A stretch of DNA of 64,000 bases, taken from assembly GCF_001542625.1 (NCBI RefSeq), contig NZ_CP016279.1:4154001-4218000 (forward strand). Reading direction: 5' to 3'. Position 1 is the first letter of the stretch. Every line of letters starts with the position of its first letter. Below, piece after piece: positions 24,760-33,427 of the stretch. The notes beneath the pieces were generated by a model. It ran no database searches and was not told the DNA's origin. It was given only the letters and a program-made list of their open reading frames with translations. This DNA is from Streptomyces griseochromogenes. Its GTDB lineage: Bacteria > Actinomycetota > Actinomycetes > Streptomycetales > Streptomycetaceae. The translations under genes and the position numbers were made by a program.

Positions 24760-25993
24760 GCTCCGCTCCCTTCCCGAAGGCCACGGGGACCTCGTCGGCC
24801 TCCGCGCCGCGCACCACCGCCGCGAGCCGCTCCAGTGCGGCGAGGCTGTGCCCCTCGACGAAGACGTCCACGCTGGGCAGGGCCGCCGCCATCCCGGCGG
24901 CCAGCGGCGCGTAGCCGGGGCGGGCCTTGCGCGGGTTGGCCCAGATCACCTGGTGCGCCAGCCCGTGCAGGCGGCGCATCTGCACGCCGAGCAGCTCCGG
25001 ATCGCCGCGCTCCCAGCCGTCCGAGAGCAGGACGACGACCGCGCCGCGCGCCATGCCGCGCTGCCCCCAGCGGTTGAGGAACTCGCGCAGCAGCTCGCCG
25101 AGGCGGGTGCCGCCGCGCCAGTCCGGCACCGCGGCCGCCAGGGCGGCCATCGCCAGGTCCGGGTCGCGGTGCGAGAGCTCGCGGGTGGCCCGGGTCAGCC
25201 GGGTGCCGATGGTGAAGACCTCCGTGCGGCCCCCGCGCACCGCCGCGTGGGCGAACCGCAGCAGCGCGTCGGCGTACGGCGCCATCGAACCGCTCACGTC
25301 GACCAGGAGCACGACCCGCCGGGGCCGCCGCACGGGCGCGTGCCGCCGCAGCCGGGCCGGCTCCCCGCCGCGCCGCAGCAGCTCCCGTACGGTGCGCCGC
25401 GGGTCGACGTCCCCGCGCCGGGCGGGCCGTCGCCGCGCCGAGCGCCGGGTCTGCCCGTGCAGCGCGAAGGCCGCCAGCAGCCGGTTGAGCTGGGCCCGTT
25501 CGGCGGCGTCCAGCTCGCCGACGTCGCGGTGCCGCAGCACCTCGGCGGAGCTGGCGAGGGTCGAGGTGGGCGGCCCCAGGGGCTCGCTCTCACCGGGCGC
25601 ACGCGCCCCGGCGGGCGCGTCCCGCATCACGAGCCGCATCCGGGGCGGGGGAGCGGCCCGTACCGGATGCCGGGCGGGCTCGCCGACGGGCCCGAAGTAG
25701 GCGGCGAACACCCGCTCGTAGCGCTCCAGGTCGTCGTGCCCGCCGCACAGCGTCGCCCGTCCCGCCCAGTACACGTCCGCCCGCACCCCGGGCCGCAGTA
25801 CGTTCACGGCCCGCAGGAAGGCGTAGAGACGCTCGGTGCTCGCGTCGACCCCCGCCGCCCGCAGCGCCCGCACGAAGCCGACGAGCACGGCGTCCGCCGC
25901 CCCGGCGCCCGGCCCCGAAGGGCCGCGCGGAGGCCGGGCGCCGGTCCCCGCGGCACCGTTCCCCTCGCGTCCCTTCGCGCTCATCGCGGTCAC
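24752..25993 (-). CDS. coxE: CoxE-type von Willebrand factor A protein
   Basis: 413 aa from GTG 25993, in a GTGA overlap with coxD; an internal ATG at 25984 is an alternative. Residues about 25-110 hold the conserved N-terminal region (RALRAAGVDASTERLYAFLRA). Then a basic Arg-rich stretch and a von Willebrand A domain (about 225-390) with the metal-ion site VLLVDVSGSM, TRLTRATREL and VVLLSDGWERGDPELL. CoxE works with the AAA ATPase CoxD in building the CuSMoO2 site of CO dehydrogenase. Gene order and overlap make that pairing likely here. Confidence 0.88.
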   Translation of the reverse strand: MTAMSAKGREGNGAAGTGARPPRGPSGPGAGAADAVLVGFVRALRAAGVDASTERLYAFLRAVNVLRPGVRADVYWAGRATLCGGHDDLERYERVFAAYFGPVGEPARHPVRAAPPPRMRLVMRDAPAGARAPGESEPLGPPTSTLASSAEVLRHRDVGELDAAERAQLNRLLAAFALHGQTRRSARRRPARRGDVDPRRTVRELLRRGGEPARLRRHAPVRRPRRVVLLVDVSGSMAPYADALLRFAHAAVRGGRTEVFTIGTRLTRATRELSHRDPDLAMAALAAAVPDWRGGTRLGELLREFLNRWGQRGMARGAVVVLLSDGWERGDPELLGVQMRRLHGLAHQVIWANPRKARPGYAPLAAGMAAALPSVDVFVEGHSLAALERLAAVVRGAEADEVPVAFGKGAERA

Positions 25994-26865
25994 GCTCCCC
26001 GGGCGGACAGGATCGCGGCGAGATCGAGCCCGCGCGCCCGGTCCGTGTCCTCGCGGTACTTCAGGACCGAACCCAACGTCGCCACGGCCAGGTCCGCGTC
26101 GACCTCGTTCGCCCCCAAGGCGGCCAGGGCCTCGGCCCAGTCGATCGTCTCGGCGACACCGGGCGGCTTGACCAGGTCGGCGCCCCGCAGGGCCTGCACC
26201 AGGGAGGTGACCTGCTCGGCCAGCCGCGCCGACACCCGCGGCAGCCTGCTGCGCACGATGGCCAGTTCGCGGGCGAAGGAGGGATGGTCGAACCAGTGGT
26301 AGAGGCACCGCCGCTTCAGCGCGTCGTGCACCTCCCGGGTCCGGTTCGAGGTGAGCACGACCACCGGCGGCCGATCGGCCCGCAGCGTGCCGATCTCCGG
26401 GATCGTGACCGAGTACTCGGACAGCAGCTCCAACAGGAACGCCTCGAACTCGTCGTCCGCCCGGTCGATCTCGTCGACGAGCAGGACCGACGGCTGTGTC
26501 CGCAGAGCCCGCAGCAGCGGCCGGGCGATCAGGAAGCGCTGGTCGTACAGCTCGCTCTCCAGGCGGTCCGCGTCCTGGACGCCGGCCGCCTCGGCGGCCC
26601 TCAGGTGCAGCAGCTGGCGTGGGAAGTCCCAGTCGTACAGGGCCTGCGAGGCGTCGATGCCCTCATGGCACTGCAGCCGGATCAGCGGCGCGCCGAGCGC
26701 CTCGGCCAGCGCGGCCGCGAGCGCGGTCTTGCCCACGCCCGCGTCGCCCTCGCAGAACAACGGCCGGTGCAGTCGCAGGGCCAGGAAGCAGGTGACGGCC
26801 AGCCCTTCGTCGACGAGGTATCCCGTCTCCTCCAGGCGGGCCCGCACCTGCTCCGGGTCGTCCAT
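25990..26865 (-). CDS. coxD: MoxR/CoxD-type AAA+ ATPase
   Basis: 291 aa, ATG 26865. AAA+ core: Walker A EGDAGVGKTALA, Walker B VLLVDEIDRADDEFE, sensor 1 VVVLTSNRTREVHDALKRR. It belongs to the MoxR group, chaperone-like ATPases that act with von Willebrand A partners. CoxD is needed for full sulfuration and copper insertion at the active site of CO dehydrogenase. It sits 15 bases after coxM and overlaps coxE. The pairing with coxE, coxF and coxG is the classical maturation block. Confidence 0.9.
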   Translation of the reverse strand: MDDPEQVRARLEETGYLVDEGLAVTCFLALRLHRPLFCEGDAGVGKTALAAALAEALGAPLIRLQCHEGIDASQALYDWDFPRQLLHLRAAEAAGVQDADRLESELYDQRFLIARPLLRALRTQPSVLLVDEIDRADDEFEAFLLELLSEYSVTIPEIGTLRADRPPVVVLTSNRTREVHDALKRRCLYHWFDHPSFARELAIVRSRLPRVSARLAEQVTSLVQALRGADLVKPPGVAETIDWAEALAALGANEVDADLAVATLGSVLKYREDTDRARGLDLAAILSARGA

Positions 26866-26880
26866 CCGGGTGATCGGCGC

Positions 26881-27735
26881 TCACCCCATTCCGGTGGCGG
26901 TCAGCACCGCCCGCTCGGTCAGCACCCGCACGAGGTGCTCCCGGTACTCGGGCGAGGCGGACAGGTCCCGCGACGGCCGGGTGCCCTCGGCCGCCGCCTC
27001 GGCGGCCCGAGCCACGGCCCCGGGCCCGTCGGCACCCGTCAGCGCCTCCTCGGCCGCCGTGGCCCGCAGCGGGGTCGCGCCCATGTTGGTGAGTCCGATG
27101 CGCGCCTCGGCGATGCCGCCGTCGGCGCGCCGCACCAGCGCCGCCACGCCGACGATCGCCCAGGCCTGGGCGACCCGGTGGAACTTCTCGTAGTGGAAGG
27201 TCCAGCCGTCCGTCTTCGGTACCCGCACCTCCACGAGGAGTTCGTCGGGCGTCAGTGCCGACTGGAGGTAGTCGACGAAGAAGTCCCGGGCCGGGATCGT
27301 GCGCCGCCCGTTCGGCCCGGCGGCGACCAGCTCACCGTCCAGGGCCAGCACCACGGCGGGCAGGTCCCCGGCCGGGTCGGCGTGCGCGAGCGAGCCGCCC
27401 AGGGTGCCCCGGTGCCGTACGGCGGGATCGGCGACCGTGGCGGTCGCGGCCGCCAGCAGACCGGCGTGCCGGCGCACCAGCGGGTCGCGGAGCACGTCGT
27501 GGTGCGTGGTCAGCGCGCCGATGACGAGCGTGTCGCCGTCCTCGCGGACCCCGCGCAGCTCCGGGATCCGGCCGACGTCCACGACCAGTTCCGGGAAGGC
27601 CAGCCGCAGCCGCAGCAGCGGCAGCAGACTCTGCCCGCCCGCCAGCACCTTCGCCTCCTCGCCCGCGTCGGCGAGCGCGCGCACCGCCTCGTCGACGCTG
27701 GCCGGACGGGCGTACTCGAATGCCGGGGGAATCAT
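26881..27735 (-). CDS. coxM: FAD-binding medium subunit of a CoxL-type molybdenum hydroxylase
   Basis: 284 aa, ATG 27735 overlapping the coxL stop in ATGA. FAD-binding domain signatures AKVLAGGQSLLPLLRLRLA (residues about 28-46) and HRGTLGGSLAHADPAGDLP; C-terminal CO-dehydrogenase flavoprotein domain ending in the YREHLVRVL helix. It carries electrons from the [2Fe-2S] small subunit to an external acceptor. Complete and of the usual length. Confidence 0.92.
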   Translation of the reverse strand: MIPPAFEYARPASVDEAVRALADAGEEAKVLAGGQSLLPLLRLRLAFPELVVDVGRIPELRGVREDGDTLVIGALTTHHDVLRDPLVRRHAGLLAAATATVADPAVRHRGTLGGSLAHADPAGDLPAVVLALDGELVAAGPNGRRTIPARDFFVDYLQSALTPDELLVEVRVPKTDGWTFHYEKFHRVAQAWAIVGVAALVRRADGGIAEARIGLTNMGATPLRATAAEEALTGADGPGAVARAAEAAAEGTRPSRDLSASPEYREHLVRVLTERAVLTATGMG

Positions 27736-30095
27736 GCCGACGCCTCCTTCACCGCTCGCCACACCCGCTCGGGGGTGCAGGGCATCCGCACGTCGTGCAC
27801 GCCCAGCGGCCTGAGCGCGTCCACGACGGCGTTGACCACGGCCGGCGTCGACGCGATGGTCCCGGCCTCGCCGACTCCCTTGACCCCCATGGAGTTCGAG
27901 GCGGCAGGCGTCTCCGTACGCCCGGTCACGAAGTCCGGCAGATCCGCCGCCGAGGGTACGAGGTAGTCGGCCATGGTGCCGGAGACCAGGTTGCCCTCGT
28001 CGTCGTAGACGGCCTCCTCGTACAGCGCCTGCGCGATGCCCTGTGCGAGGCCGCCGTGCACCTGCCCCTCGACGATCATCGGGTTGACGACCCGGCCGAC
28101 GTCGTCGACGCAGACGTACGACCGGATGTGCGTCGCACCCGTCTCGGTGTCGACCTCGACCGCGCACAGGTGGGTGCCGTGCGGGTAGGAGAAGTTCTCC
28201 GGCTCGACCAGGGTCTCGGCGTTGATGGTCGGCTCGACGCCGTCGGGCAGGTCGTGCGAGGTGAACGTCTCGAAGGCGACCTCCTGGATGGTCCTGCGCG
28301 CCTCGGGGGAGCCCTTCACGGAGAACACGCCGTTCACGAACTCCAGGTCCTGCTCGCTGGCCTCCAGCAGGTGCGCGGCGACCTTCCGTGCCTTCTCCAC
28401 CACCTTCGTCGCCGCCTGGTGCACGGCCTCGCCGCCGACGGCCAGCGACCGCGAGCCATAGGTGTCCATGCCCTGCGGCGCCGCCTGCGTGTCGCCGTGC
28501 AGGACCTCGACGTCATCGAAGGGCACGCCCAGCACGTCGGCCGCGATCTGGCTCCAGCAGGTCTCGTGCCCCTGCCCGTGCGGGCTGGTGCCGGTGACCA
28601 CCTCGACCTTGCCGGTGGGCAGCATGCGGATGCTCGCCGCCTCCCAGCCGCCGGCCGCGTAGCGCAGATCCCTGAGCACCCGGCTCGGCGCGAGGCCGCA
28701 CATCTCGGTGTACGTCGACACGCCGATGCCGAGGCGTACGGGGTCGCCGCGCTCGTTGCGCCTGTGCTGCTCGGCGCGCAGGTCGTCGTACCCGAACAGG
28801 GCCAGCGCCTTCTCGGTCGCCGCCTCGTAGTTGCCGCTGTCGTAGGTCAGCCCGGCGATCGAGGTGTACGGGAACTCCTCGTGCCGGATCCAGTTCCGGC
28901 GTCGCAACTCGACCGGGTCCAGGCCGACTTCGGCGGCCAGCTCGTCCATGATCCGCTCGATGGCGAACGTTGCCTCGGGGCGTCCGGCGCCGCGGTAGGC
29001 GTCGGTCGGGGTGCGGGTCGTGAAGACACCGGTGCAGGTGAAGTCGTAGGCGTCCATCTTGTAGATCCCCGGGTACATGAAGGCGCCGAGGATCGGGATG
29101 CCCGGGGTCACGAGCATCAGGTAGGCGCCCATGTCGGCGAGCAGGTCCACCTTCAGGCCGAGGAGCTTTCCGTCACGGGTGGCGGCGACCTCGACGTCCT
29201 GGATCATGCCGCGTCCGTGGTGGGTGGCGAGGTAGCCCTCCGAGCGGGACTCGGTCCATTTCACCGGGCGGCCGAGCCTGCGCGCGACCGCCAGCGCGAT
29301 GGCCTCCTCGCCGTACACCTGGAGCTTGGAGCCGAAGCCACCGCCCACGTCCGGGGCGATCACCCGGAGCTTGTGCTCGGGGATCCCGGTGACCGTGGCC
29401 AGCATGATCCGCAGGATGTGCGGGATCTGGGTCGCCGAGTAGACCGTGTACTCCCCGGAGGCGGCGATCGGCGTGACGACGACCGCGCGCGGTTCCATGG
29501 CGTTGGGGATCAGCCGCTGCTGGTGGTACCGGCGCTTGAGCGTGACCTCGGCGCGCTGCCGTACGGACTCGAAGCTCTCGCCGGTGGCGAGCGGCCAGGT
29601 GTAGCAGCGGTTGGTGCCCTTGCCGGCGTGGACCAGCGGGGCGCCCTCGGCGAGCGCGGCCTCCAGGTCGAGGACAGGGGGCAGCGGGTCGTAGTCGACC
29701 TCGACGGCTTCCAGCGCGTCGGCGGCCGCATACCGGTCGCGGGCCACCACGACGGCCACCGGGTCGCCCGCGTGGCGGACCTCGTCCACCGCGACGGGCG
29801 GGTGGTCGGGCAGCACGATGTCCTCGGTCACCGGCCAGGCGCAGGGCAGCGAGCCAAGCCCCTCGGCGAGGTCGGCGCCGCTGAACGCCGCGACGACACC
29901 GGGGCGTTCGAGGGCGGGGGAGACGTCGACGCGGGTGACGCGGGCGTGGGCCATCGGGCTGCGCAGGACGGCGAGGTGCAGCAGTCCGGCGACCTGGATG
30001 TTGTCGGTCCAGTTGGTCTGGCCCGTGATCAGCCGGGCGTCCTCCTTGCGCAGCCGGGCGCGGCCGACCTCGTGTTCGACGGCCTGATCGGTCAT
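27732..30095 (-). CDS. coxL: Molybdenum-cofactor large subunit, form II CoxL-like
   Basis: 787 aa, ATG 30095, overlapping coxS in ATGA. Xanthine-oxidase-family large subunit: Moco-binding VGGGFGSKLQVYGEEA, and the active-site loop TDAYRGAGRPEA. Form I CoxL, true CO dehydrogenases, have AYxCSFR at this loop; AYRGAGR marks form II, whose physiological substrate is still debated (CO at low rates, or other N-heterocycles and aldehydes). The catalytic Glu region VKGVGEAGT near the C terminus is intact. The CoxL-specific copper-binding Cys is therefore absent. Operon order S-L-M-D-E-F-G. Confidence 0.92.
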   Translation of the reverse strand: MTDQAVEHEVGRARLRKEDARLITGQTNWTDNIQVAGLLHLAVLRSPMAHARVTRVDVSPALERPGVVAAFSGADLAEGLGSLPCAWPVTEDIVLPDHPPVAVDEVRHAGDPVAVVVARDRYAAADALEAVEVDYDPLPPVLDLEAALAEGAPLVHAGKGTNRCYTWPLATGESFESVRQRAEVTLKRRYHQQRLIPNAMEPRAVVVTPIAASGEYTVYSATQIPHILRIMLATVTGIPEHKLRVIAPDVGGGFGSKLQVYGEEAIALAVARRLGRPVKWTESRSEGYLATHHGRGMIQDVEVAATRDGKLLGLKVDLLADMGAYLMLVTPGIPILGAFMYPGIYKMDAYDFTCTGVFTTRTPTDAYRGAGRPEATFAIERIMDELAAEVGLDPVELRRRNWIRHEEFPYTSIAGLTYDSGNYEAATEKALALFGYDDLRAEQHRRNERGDPVRLGIGVSTYTEMCGLAPSRVLRDLRYAAGGWEAASIRMLPTGKVEVVTGTSPHGQGHETCWSQIAADVLGVPFDDVEVLHGDTQAAPQGMDTYGSRSLAVGGEAVHQAATKVVEKARKVAAHLLEASEQDLEFVNGVFSVKGSPEARRTIQEVAFETFTSHDLPDGVEPTINAETLVEPENFSYPHGTHLCAVEVDTETGATHIRSYVCVDDVGRVVNPMIVEGQVHGGLAQGIAQALYEEAVYDDEGNLVSGTMADYLVPSAADLPDFVTGRTETPAASNSMGVKGVGEAGTIASTPAVVNAVVDALRPLGVHDVRMPCTPERVWRAVKEASA

Positions 30096-30574
30096 GCCGT
30101 GACCTCCTCGCCGACCTGCTGCCCGGAGGCGGCGAGCACCGCGCGGACGATGTTCTGGTAGCCGGTGCACCGGCAGAGGTTGCCCTCCAGGGCCTGCCGG
30201 ACCTCGTCGGAGGTGGGGTGCGGGTTCTCGCGCAGCAGATCGCGCGCTGCCATGATCATCCCCGGGGTGCAGTAGCCGCACTGCAGGCCGTGCCGCTCGT
30301 GGAAGGCGTGCTGGAGCGCCGTCCACTCGCCGTCCCGGGCCAGCCCCTGGACGGTGGTCACCTCGCATCCGTCCGCCTGCACGGCCAGCACCGAGCAGCT
30401 CTTGACGGTCGCCCCGTCCACGTCGACGGTGCATGCCCCGCAGTTCGAGGTGTCACAGCCGATCGGGGTGCCGGTCAGACCGAGGCGGTCGCGCAGGTAG
30501 TGGGCCAGGAGCAGACGGGGTTCCACGTCGTCCTCGTAGGCCGTGCCGTCCACCTTCACCTTGATGTGCGTCAT
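30092..30574 (-). CDS. coxS: [2Fe-2S] small subunit of a CoxL-type molybdenum hydroxylase
   Basis: 160 aa. The N-terminal plant-type ferredoxin cluster has IGCDTSNCGACTVDVDG with a fourth Cys in VKSCSVLA; the C-terminal four-helix cluster has LQCGYCTPGM and NLCRCTGYQN. It relays electrons from the molybdenum site to the FAD subunit. First gene of the operon; RBS GGAGGG precedes the ATG. The promoter must lie in the 224 bases between it and the divergent Otr(A)-like gene's leader ORF. Confidence 0.93.
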   Translation of the reverse strand: MTHIKVKVDGTAYEDDVEPRLLLAHYLRDRLGLTGTPIGCDTSNCGACTVDVDGATVKSCSVLAVQADGCEVTTVQGLARDGEWTALQHAFHERHGLQCGYCTPGMIMAARDLLRENPHPTSDEVRQALEGNLCRCTGYQNIVRAVLAASGQQVGEEVTA

Positions 30575-30797
30575 GTGCCCTCCAGACCGTGCGGGCGGGA
30601 TCGAGGGGAAAGCCAGGGGAAAGCAGGAGGCGAGTAGGAGAAATCGGTCATAGCTGGACGCTGTAGGTCACTCTATGGCCGCGCCCTGGAGGCGGCGAGT
30701 GCTGCTGCGGGATTTCGTTGACCGTTAATCCATTGCTGGCGCGGGGGCGGTGCTGCTGCACTGCTGCCGACCCGACGTCACACGGAGAGGACCAGAG

Positions 30798-30908
30798 ATG
30801 CGCACTGCGTGCATGTCCACCCAGGAAGGAATCCCACCCATGCCGAAGGACATCACGCTCAGTGCATCTGCTCAATCTCGGAATTCTCGCGCACGTAGAC
30901 GCCGGTAA
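30798..30908 (+). CDS. Candidate 36-aa leader peptide upstream of the Otr(A)-like gene
   Basis: A short ORF with its own RBS (GGAGAGG, 30784-30790) starts at ATG 30798 and ends at TAA 30908, reading MRTACMSTQEGIPPMPKDIT and finishing in a basic run (SRARRRR). It overlaps the first 47 bases of the Otr(A)-like gene in another frame, so translation of the two could be coupled or attenuated, as leader peptides do for tet(M)-type genes. Seen in sequence; a regulatory role is inferred. It could be chance in this GC-rich DNA. Confidence 0.4.
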   Translation: MRTACMSTQEGIPPMPKDITLSASAQSRNSRARRRR

Positions 30909-33327
30909 GACCAGCCTGACCGAACGGCTGCTGTACACAGCCGGAGTGACCGACGAGCTCGGCAGCGTCGACGAGGGCAGCACCCGGACGGACACGCTGG
31001 CGCTGGAGCGCCGGCGCGGCATCACCATCAAGTCGGCGGTCGTGTCGTTCCCGCTCCGGGGAGTGACCGTCAATCTGATCGACACTCCGGGCCACCCTGA
31101 CTTCATCGCCGAGGTGGAGCGGGTGCTCGGTGTGCTCGACGGCGCCGTCCTGGTCGTCTCGGCCGTCGAGGGCGTCCAGGCGCAGACCAGGATCCTCATG
31201 CGTGCCCTGCGCCGGCTGCGCATCCCCACCCTGATCTTCGTCAACAAGATCGACCGGCGGGGCGCCCGCGGCGAGGACGTGCTGCGCGAGATGGCGCGCA
31301 GGCTGGACGTGCCGCTCGTTCCCTTGGGGACGCCGGCAGGCCTCGGCACCCGTGCCGCCCGCTTCGTCCCGGGCCTCGGCCCGTCCGTCCTGGACGTGCT
31401 CGCCCACCACGACGACGACCTGCTCAGGGCGTATGTGGACGGTGGTGCCGCCGGTGTCTGTGACGACCGCCTGCGCACCGCCCTCGCCGCCCGGACCCGG
31501 CAGGCCCTGGTGCACCCGGTCGTCTTCGGCTCCGCCATCACCGGCGCCGGAGTGGACGAGCTGATCACCGGGATCGAGCGGCTGCTGCCCCGCGCGGACG
31601 GCGACCAGGACGGCCCGCTCTCCGGCACCGTGTTCAAGGTCGAGCGGGGCCCGGCCGGCGAGAAGATCGCCTACGCGCGGATCTACTCCGGCACCCTCCG
31701 GGTGCGCGACCGCATCCCCTTCGGGGACGGGCACGAGACCCTGTCCGGGGGCGGGCGGGAGACTTTTTCGGGGCCCGGGTGCGAGACCCCTTCCGAGGGT
31801 GGGTGCGGGGCGCTGTCCGAGGGTGGGTGCGAGAGCGCCTTCGGGGATGGGCGGGAGACTCTGTCCGGGTGCGGGCGGAAGAGTCTGTCGGGGCCCGGGT
31901 GCGGGTGCGAGACCCCTTGCGAGGGTGGGTGCGAGAGCTCTTCCGGGGATGGGCGGGAGACTCTGTCCGGGTATGGGTGCGAGACCCCTTCCGGGCGCGG
32001 GTGCGAGACCCCTTCCGGGGGCGGGCGGGACCTCCTGTCCAGGGGCGGTCGCGAGAAGCGCGGAGCTGGTCGCGAGGACCGTGGTGAACGTCTTCGGGCG
32101 CGCGGTTTCGGCCGTGGGGACGGTGGCGGTGGTCCGAAGGCGTGCCGGTCCGGCCAAGAGGACGGTGGCGCCGGTCGCCGGATGCGCGAGCCCGGCCGCG
32201 ACAAGGGCGAGGGGCGTCGCCAGGAGGGCCGGGTCACCGCGCTCGCCGTCTTCGACGTCGGCACCGAGCTGCGGCAGGACGGCGTCGGGGCGGGCCGGAT
32301 CGCCAAGGTGTGGGGCCTCGGCGGCATCCGGATCGGCGACGCGCTCGGCATGCCCGGCCGGGCCTGCGCGCACCACTTCGCGCCGCCGACCCTGGAGACC
32401 GTCGTCGTCCCGGGATCCGGCACGGACCGGCGGTCCCTGCACCTGGCCCTCACCCAGCTCGCCGAACAGGACCCGCTCATCGGCGTCCGCCACGACGAAC
32501 TGCGGGGAGAGACCTCCGTCTCCCTGTACGGCGAGGTGCAGAAGGAGGTCGTCCAGGCCACCCTCGCCGAGGAGTTCGGTCTGGACGTGGGCTTCCGGGA
32601 GACCACCACCCTGTGCGTCGAACGGCCGGTCGGCACCGGATCGGCCGTGGAGTTCAACAAGAAGGACCCCAACCCCTTCCTCGCCACCGTCGGCCTGCGC
32701 GTCGATCCGGCCCCGCCCGGCTCGGGCGTGCGGTTCCGTCTGGAGGTGGAGCTGGGCTCCATGCCCTACGCCTTCTTCAAGGCCGTCGAGGACACCGTCC
32801 GCGAGACCCTCGGCCAGGGGCTGCGCGGCTGGCAGGTCACCGACTGCGTCATCACCATGACCCACTCCGGCTACTCGCCCCGCCAGAGCCACGCCCACCA
32901 GGGCTTCGACAAGAGCATGTCGAGCACCGGATACGACTTCCGGGGCCTTACCCCGCTCGTCCTGATCGAGGCGCTGCGCCGAGCGGGCACCCTGGTGCAC
33001 GAGCCGATGCACCGCTTCCGCATCGAGGCCCCGGCGGACACGCTGGGTGCCCTGCTGCCGGTGCTCGTCCGGCTCGGCGCGGTGCCGGAGAGCGCCGACG
33101 CGCAGGGCCCGGCCGGTGTCCTGGAGGGTTCCGTGCCCGTCGCCCGGGTCCATGAGCTGGAGCAGCGGCTGCCCGGGCTCACCCGGGGCGAGGGTGAGAT
33201 GGAGACCGCCTTCGACCGCTACGCACCGGTCACCCGGGGCCCGGCCCCCGAACGGCCGCGCACCGACCACAACCCGCTCGACCGGAAGGAGTACCTGCTG
33301 AACGTCACGCGCAGGGTGGGTGACTGA
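30862..33327 (+). CDS. otrA: Otr(A)-type ribosomal protection GTPase with a large repeat insertion
   Basis: 821 aa from GTG 30862 (VHLLNLGILAHVDAGKTSLT), the point where Otr(A) and Tet(M) begin. GTPase motifs: G1 AHVDAGKT, G2 region RGITIKSA, G3 DTPGHPD, G4 NKID. Domains III-V follow, ending NPLDRKEYLLNV as in Otr(A). Otr(A) is about 663 aa; the extra length is one insertion of about 168 residues (288-455) in the loop of domain II, mostly an 8-residue repeat (see the repeat entry), then a Gly/Arg-rich stretch. This family removes tetracycline from the ribosome. Otherwise all EF-G-like domains appear intact, so activity depends on whether the loop tolerates the insertion. Confidence 0.87.
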   Translation: MHLLNLGILAHVDAGKTSLTERLLYTAGVTDELGSVDEGSTRTDTLALERRRGITIKSAVVSFPLRGVTVNLIDTPGHPDFIAEVERVLGVLDGAVLVVSAVEGVQAQTRILMRALRRLRIPTLIFVNKIDRRGARGEDVLREMARRLDVPLVPLGTPAGLGTRAARFVPGLGPSVLDVLAHHDDDLLRAYVDGGAAGVCDDRLRTALAARTRQALVHPVVFGSAITGAGVDELITGIERLLPRADGDQDGPLSGTVFKVERGPAGEKIAYARIYSGTLRVRDRIPFGDGHETLSGGGRETFSGPGCETPSEGGCGALSEGGCESAFGDGRETLSGCGRKSLSGPGCGCETPCEGGCESSSGDGRETLSGYGCETPSGRGCETPSGGGRDLLSRGGREKRGAGREDRGERLRARGFGRGDGGGGPKACRSGQEDGGAGRRMREPGRDKGEGRRQEGRVTALAVFDVGTELRQDGVGAGRIAKVWGLGGIRIGDALGMPGRACAHHFAPPTLETVVVPGSGTDRRSLHLALTQLAEQDPLIGVRHDELRGETSVSLYGEVQKEVVQATLAEEFGLDVGFRETTTLCVERPVGTGSAVEFNKKDPNPFLATVGLRVDPAPPGSGVRFRLEVELGSMPYAFFKAVEDTVRETLGQGLRGWQVTDCVITMTHSGYSPRQSHAHQGFDKSMSSTGYDFRGLTPLVLIEALRRAGTLVHEPMHRFRIEAPADTLGALLPVLVRLGAVPESADAQGPAGVLEGSVPVARVHELEQRLPGLTRGEGEMETAFDRYAPVTRGPAPERPRTDHNPLDRKEYLLNVTRRVGD
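31723..32040 (+). repeat. 24-bp (8-codon) tandem repeat inside the Otr(A)-like gene
   Basis: Thirteen in-frame units from residue 288 with consensus Gly-x-Gly-Cys/Arg-Glu-Thr-Pro/Leu-Ser, for example GPGCETPS, GDGRETLS, GCGRKSLS, GYGCETPS and GRGCETPS; the eighth unit has 10 residues (GPGCGCETPC). Twelve units of 8 plus one of 10 account exactly for the 318 bases. The DNA is strongly G-rich on this strand and the units are clearly related (gagacc and gggtgcgag recur), so it is a minisatellite that kept the reading frame. Several units carry Cys. Confidence 0.93.
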
Positions 33328-33356
33328 GGCATCGCTTCCCGCCGGCCCAGAATTTC

Positions 33357-33386
33357 TGACTGAGAGTCAACTTACTTAAGAGTCAG
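33357..33386. promoter_or_regulatory. Operator-like element upstream of the GH5 gene
   Basis: A dyad TGACT GAG AGTCA (33357-33369) runs into CTTACTTAAGAGTCAG (33371-33386). The 21 bases at 33366-33386 match 17 of 21 with those at 36672-36692 between the beta-propeller and TetR genes, sharing AACTTACT, AA and AGT. This suggests one regulator, most simply the TetR protein at 36765, controls both promoters. Start of the gene is 42 bases downstream. Confidence 0.6.
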
Positions 33387-33427
33387 CAGTATTGACGCTG
33401 TCCGGACATCGCCGGACCGTGGTGTGC

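Noticed and set aside
31723..32040. CRISPR array
   Set aside because: The repeat is a 24-bp in-frame coding minisatellite with no spacers of unrelated sequence and no cas genes.
30859..33270. Long open frame of about 800 codons on the minus strand opposite the Otr(A)-like gene
   Set aside because: It mirrors a clearly recognised GTPase gene; its translation has no family and its length is explained by GC-rich codon bias.
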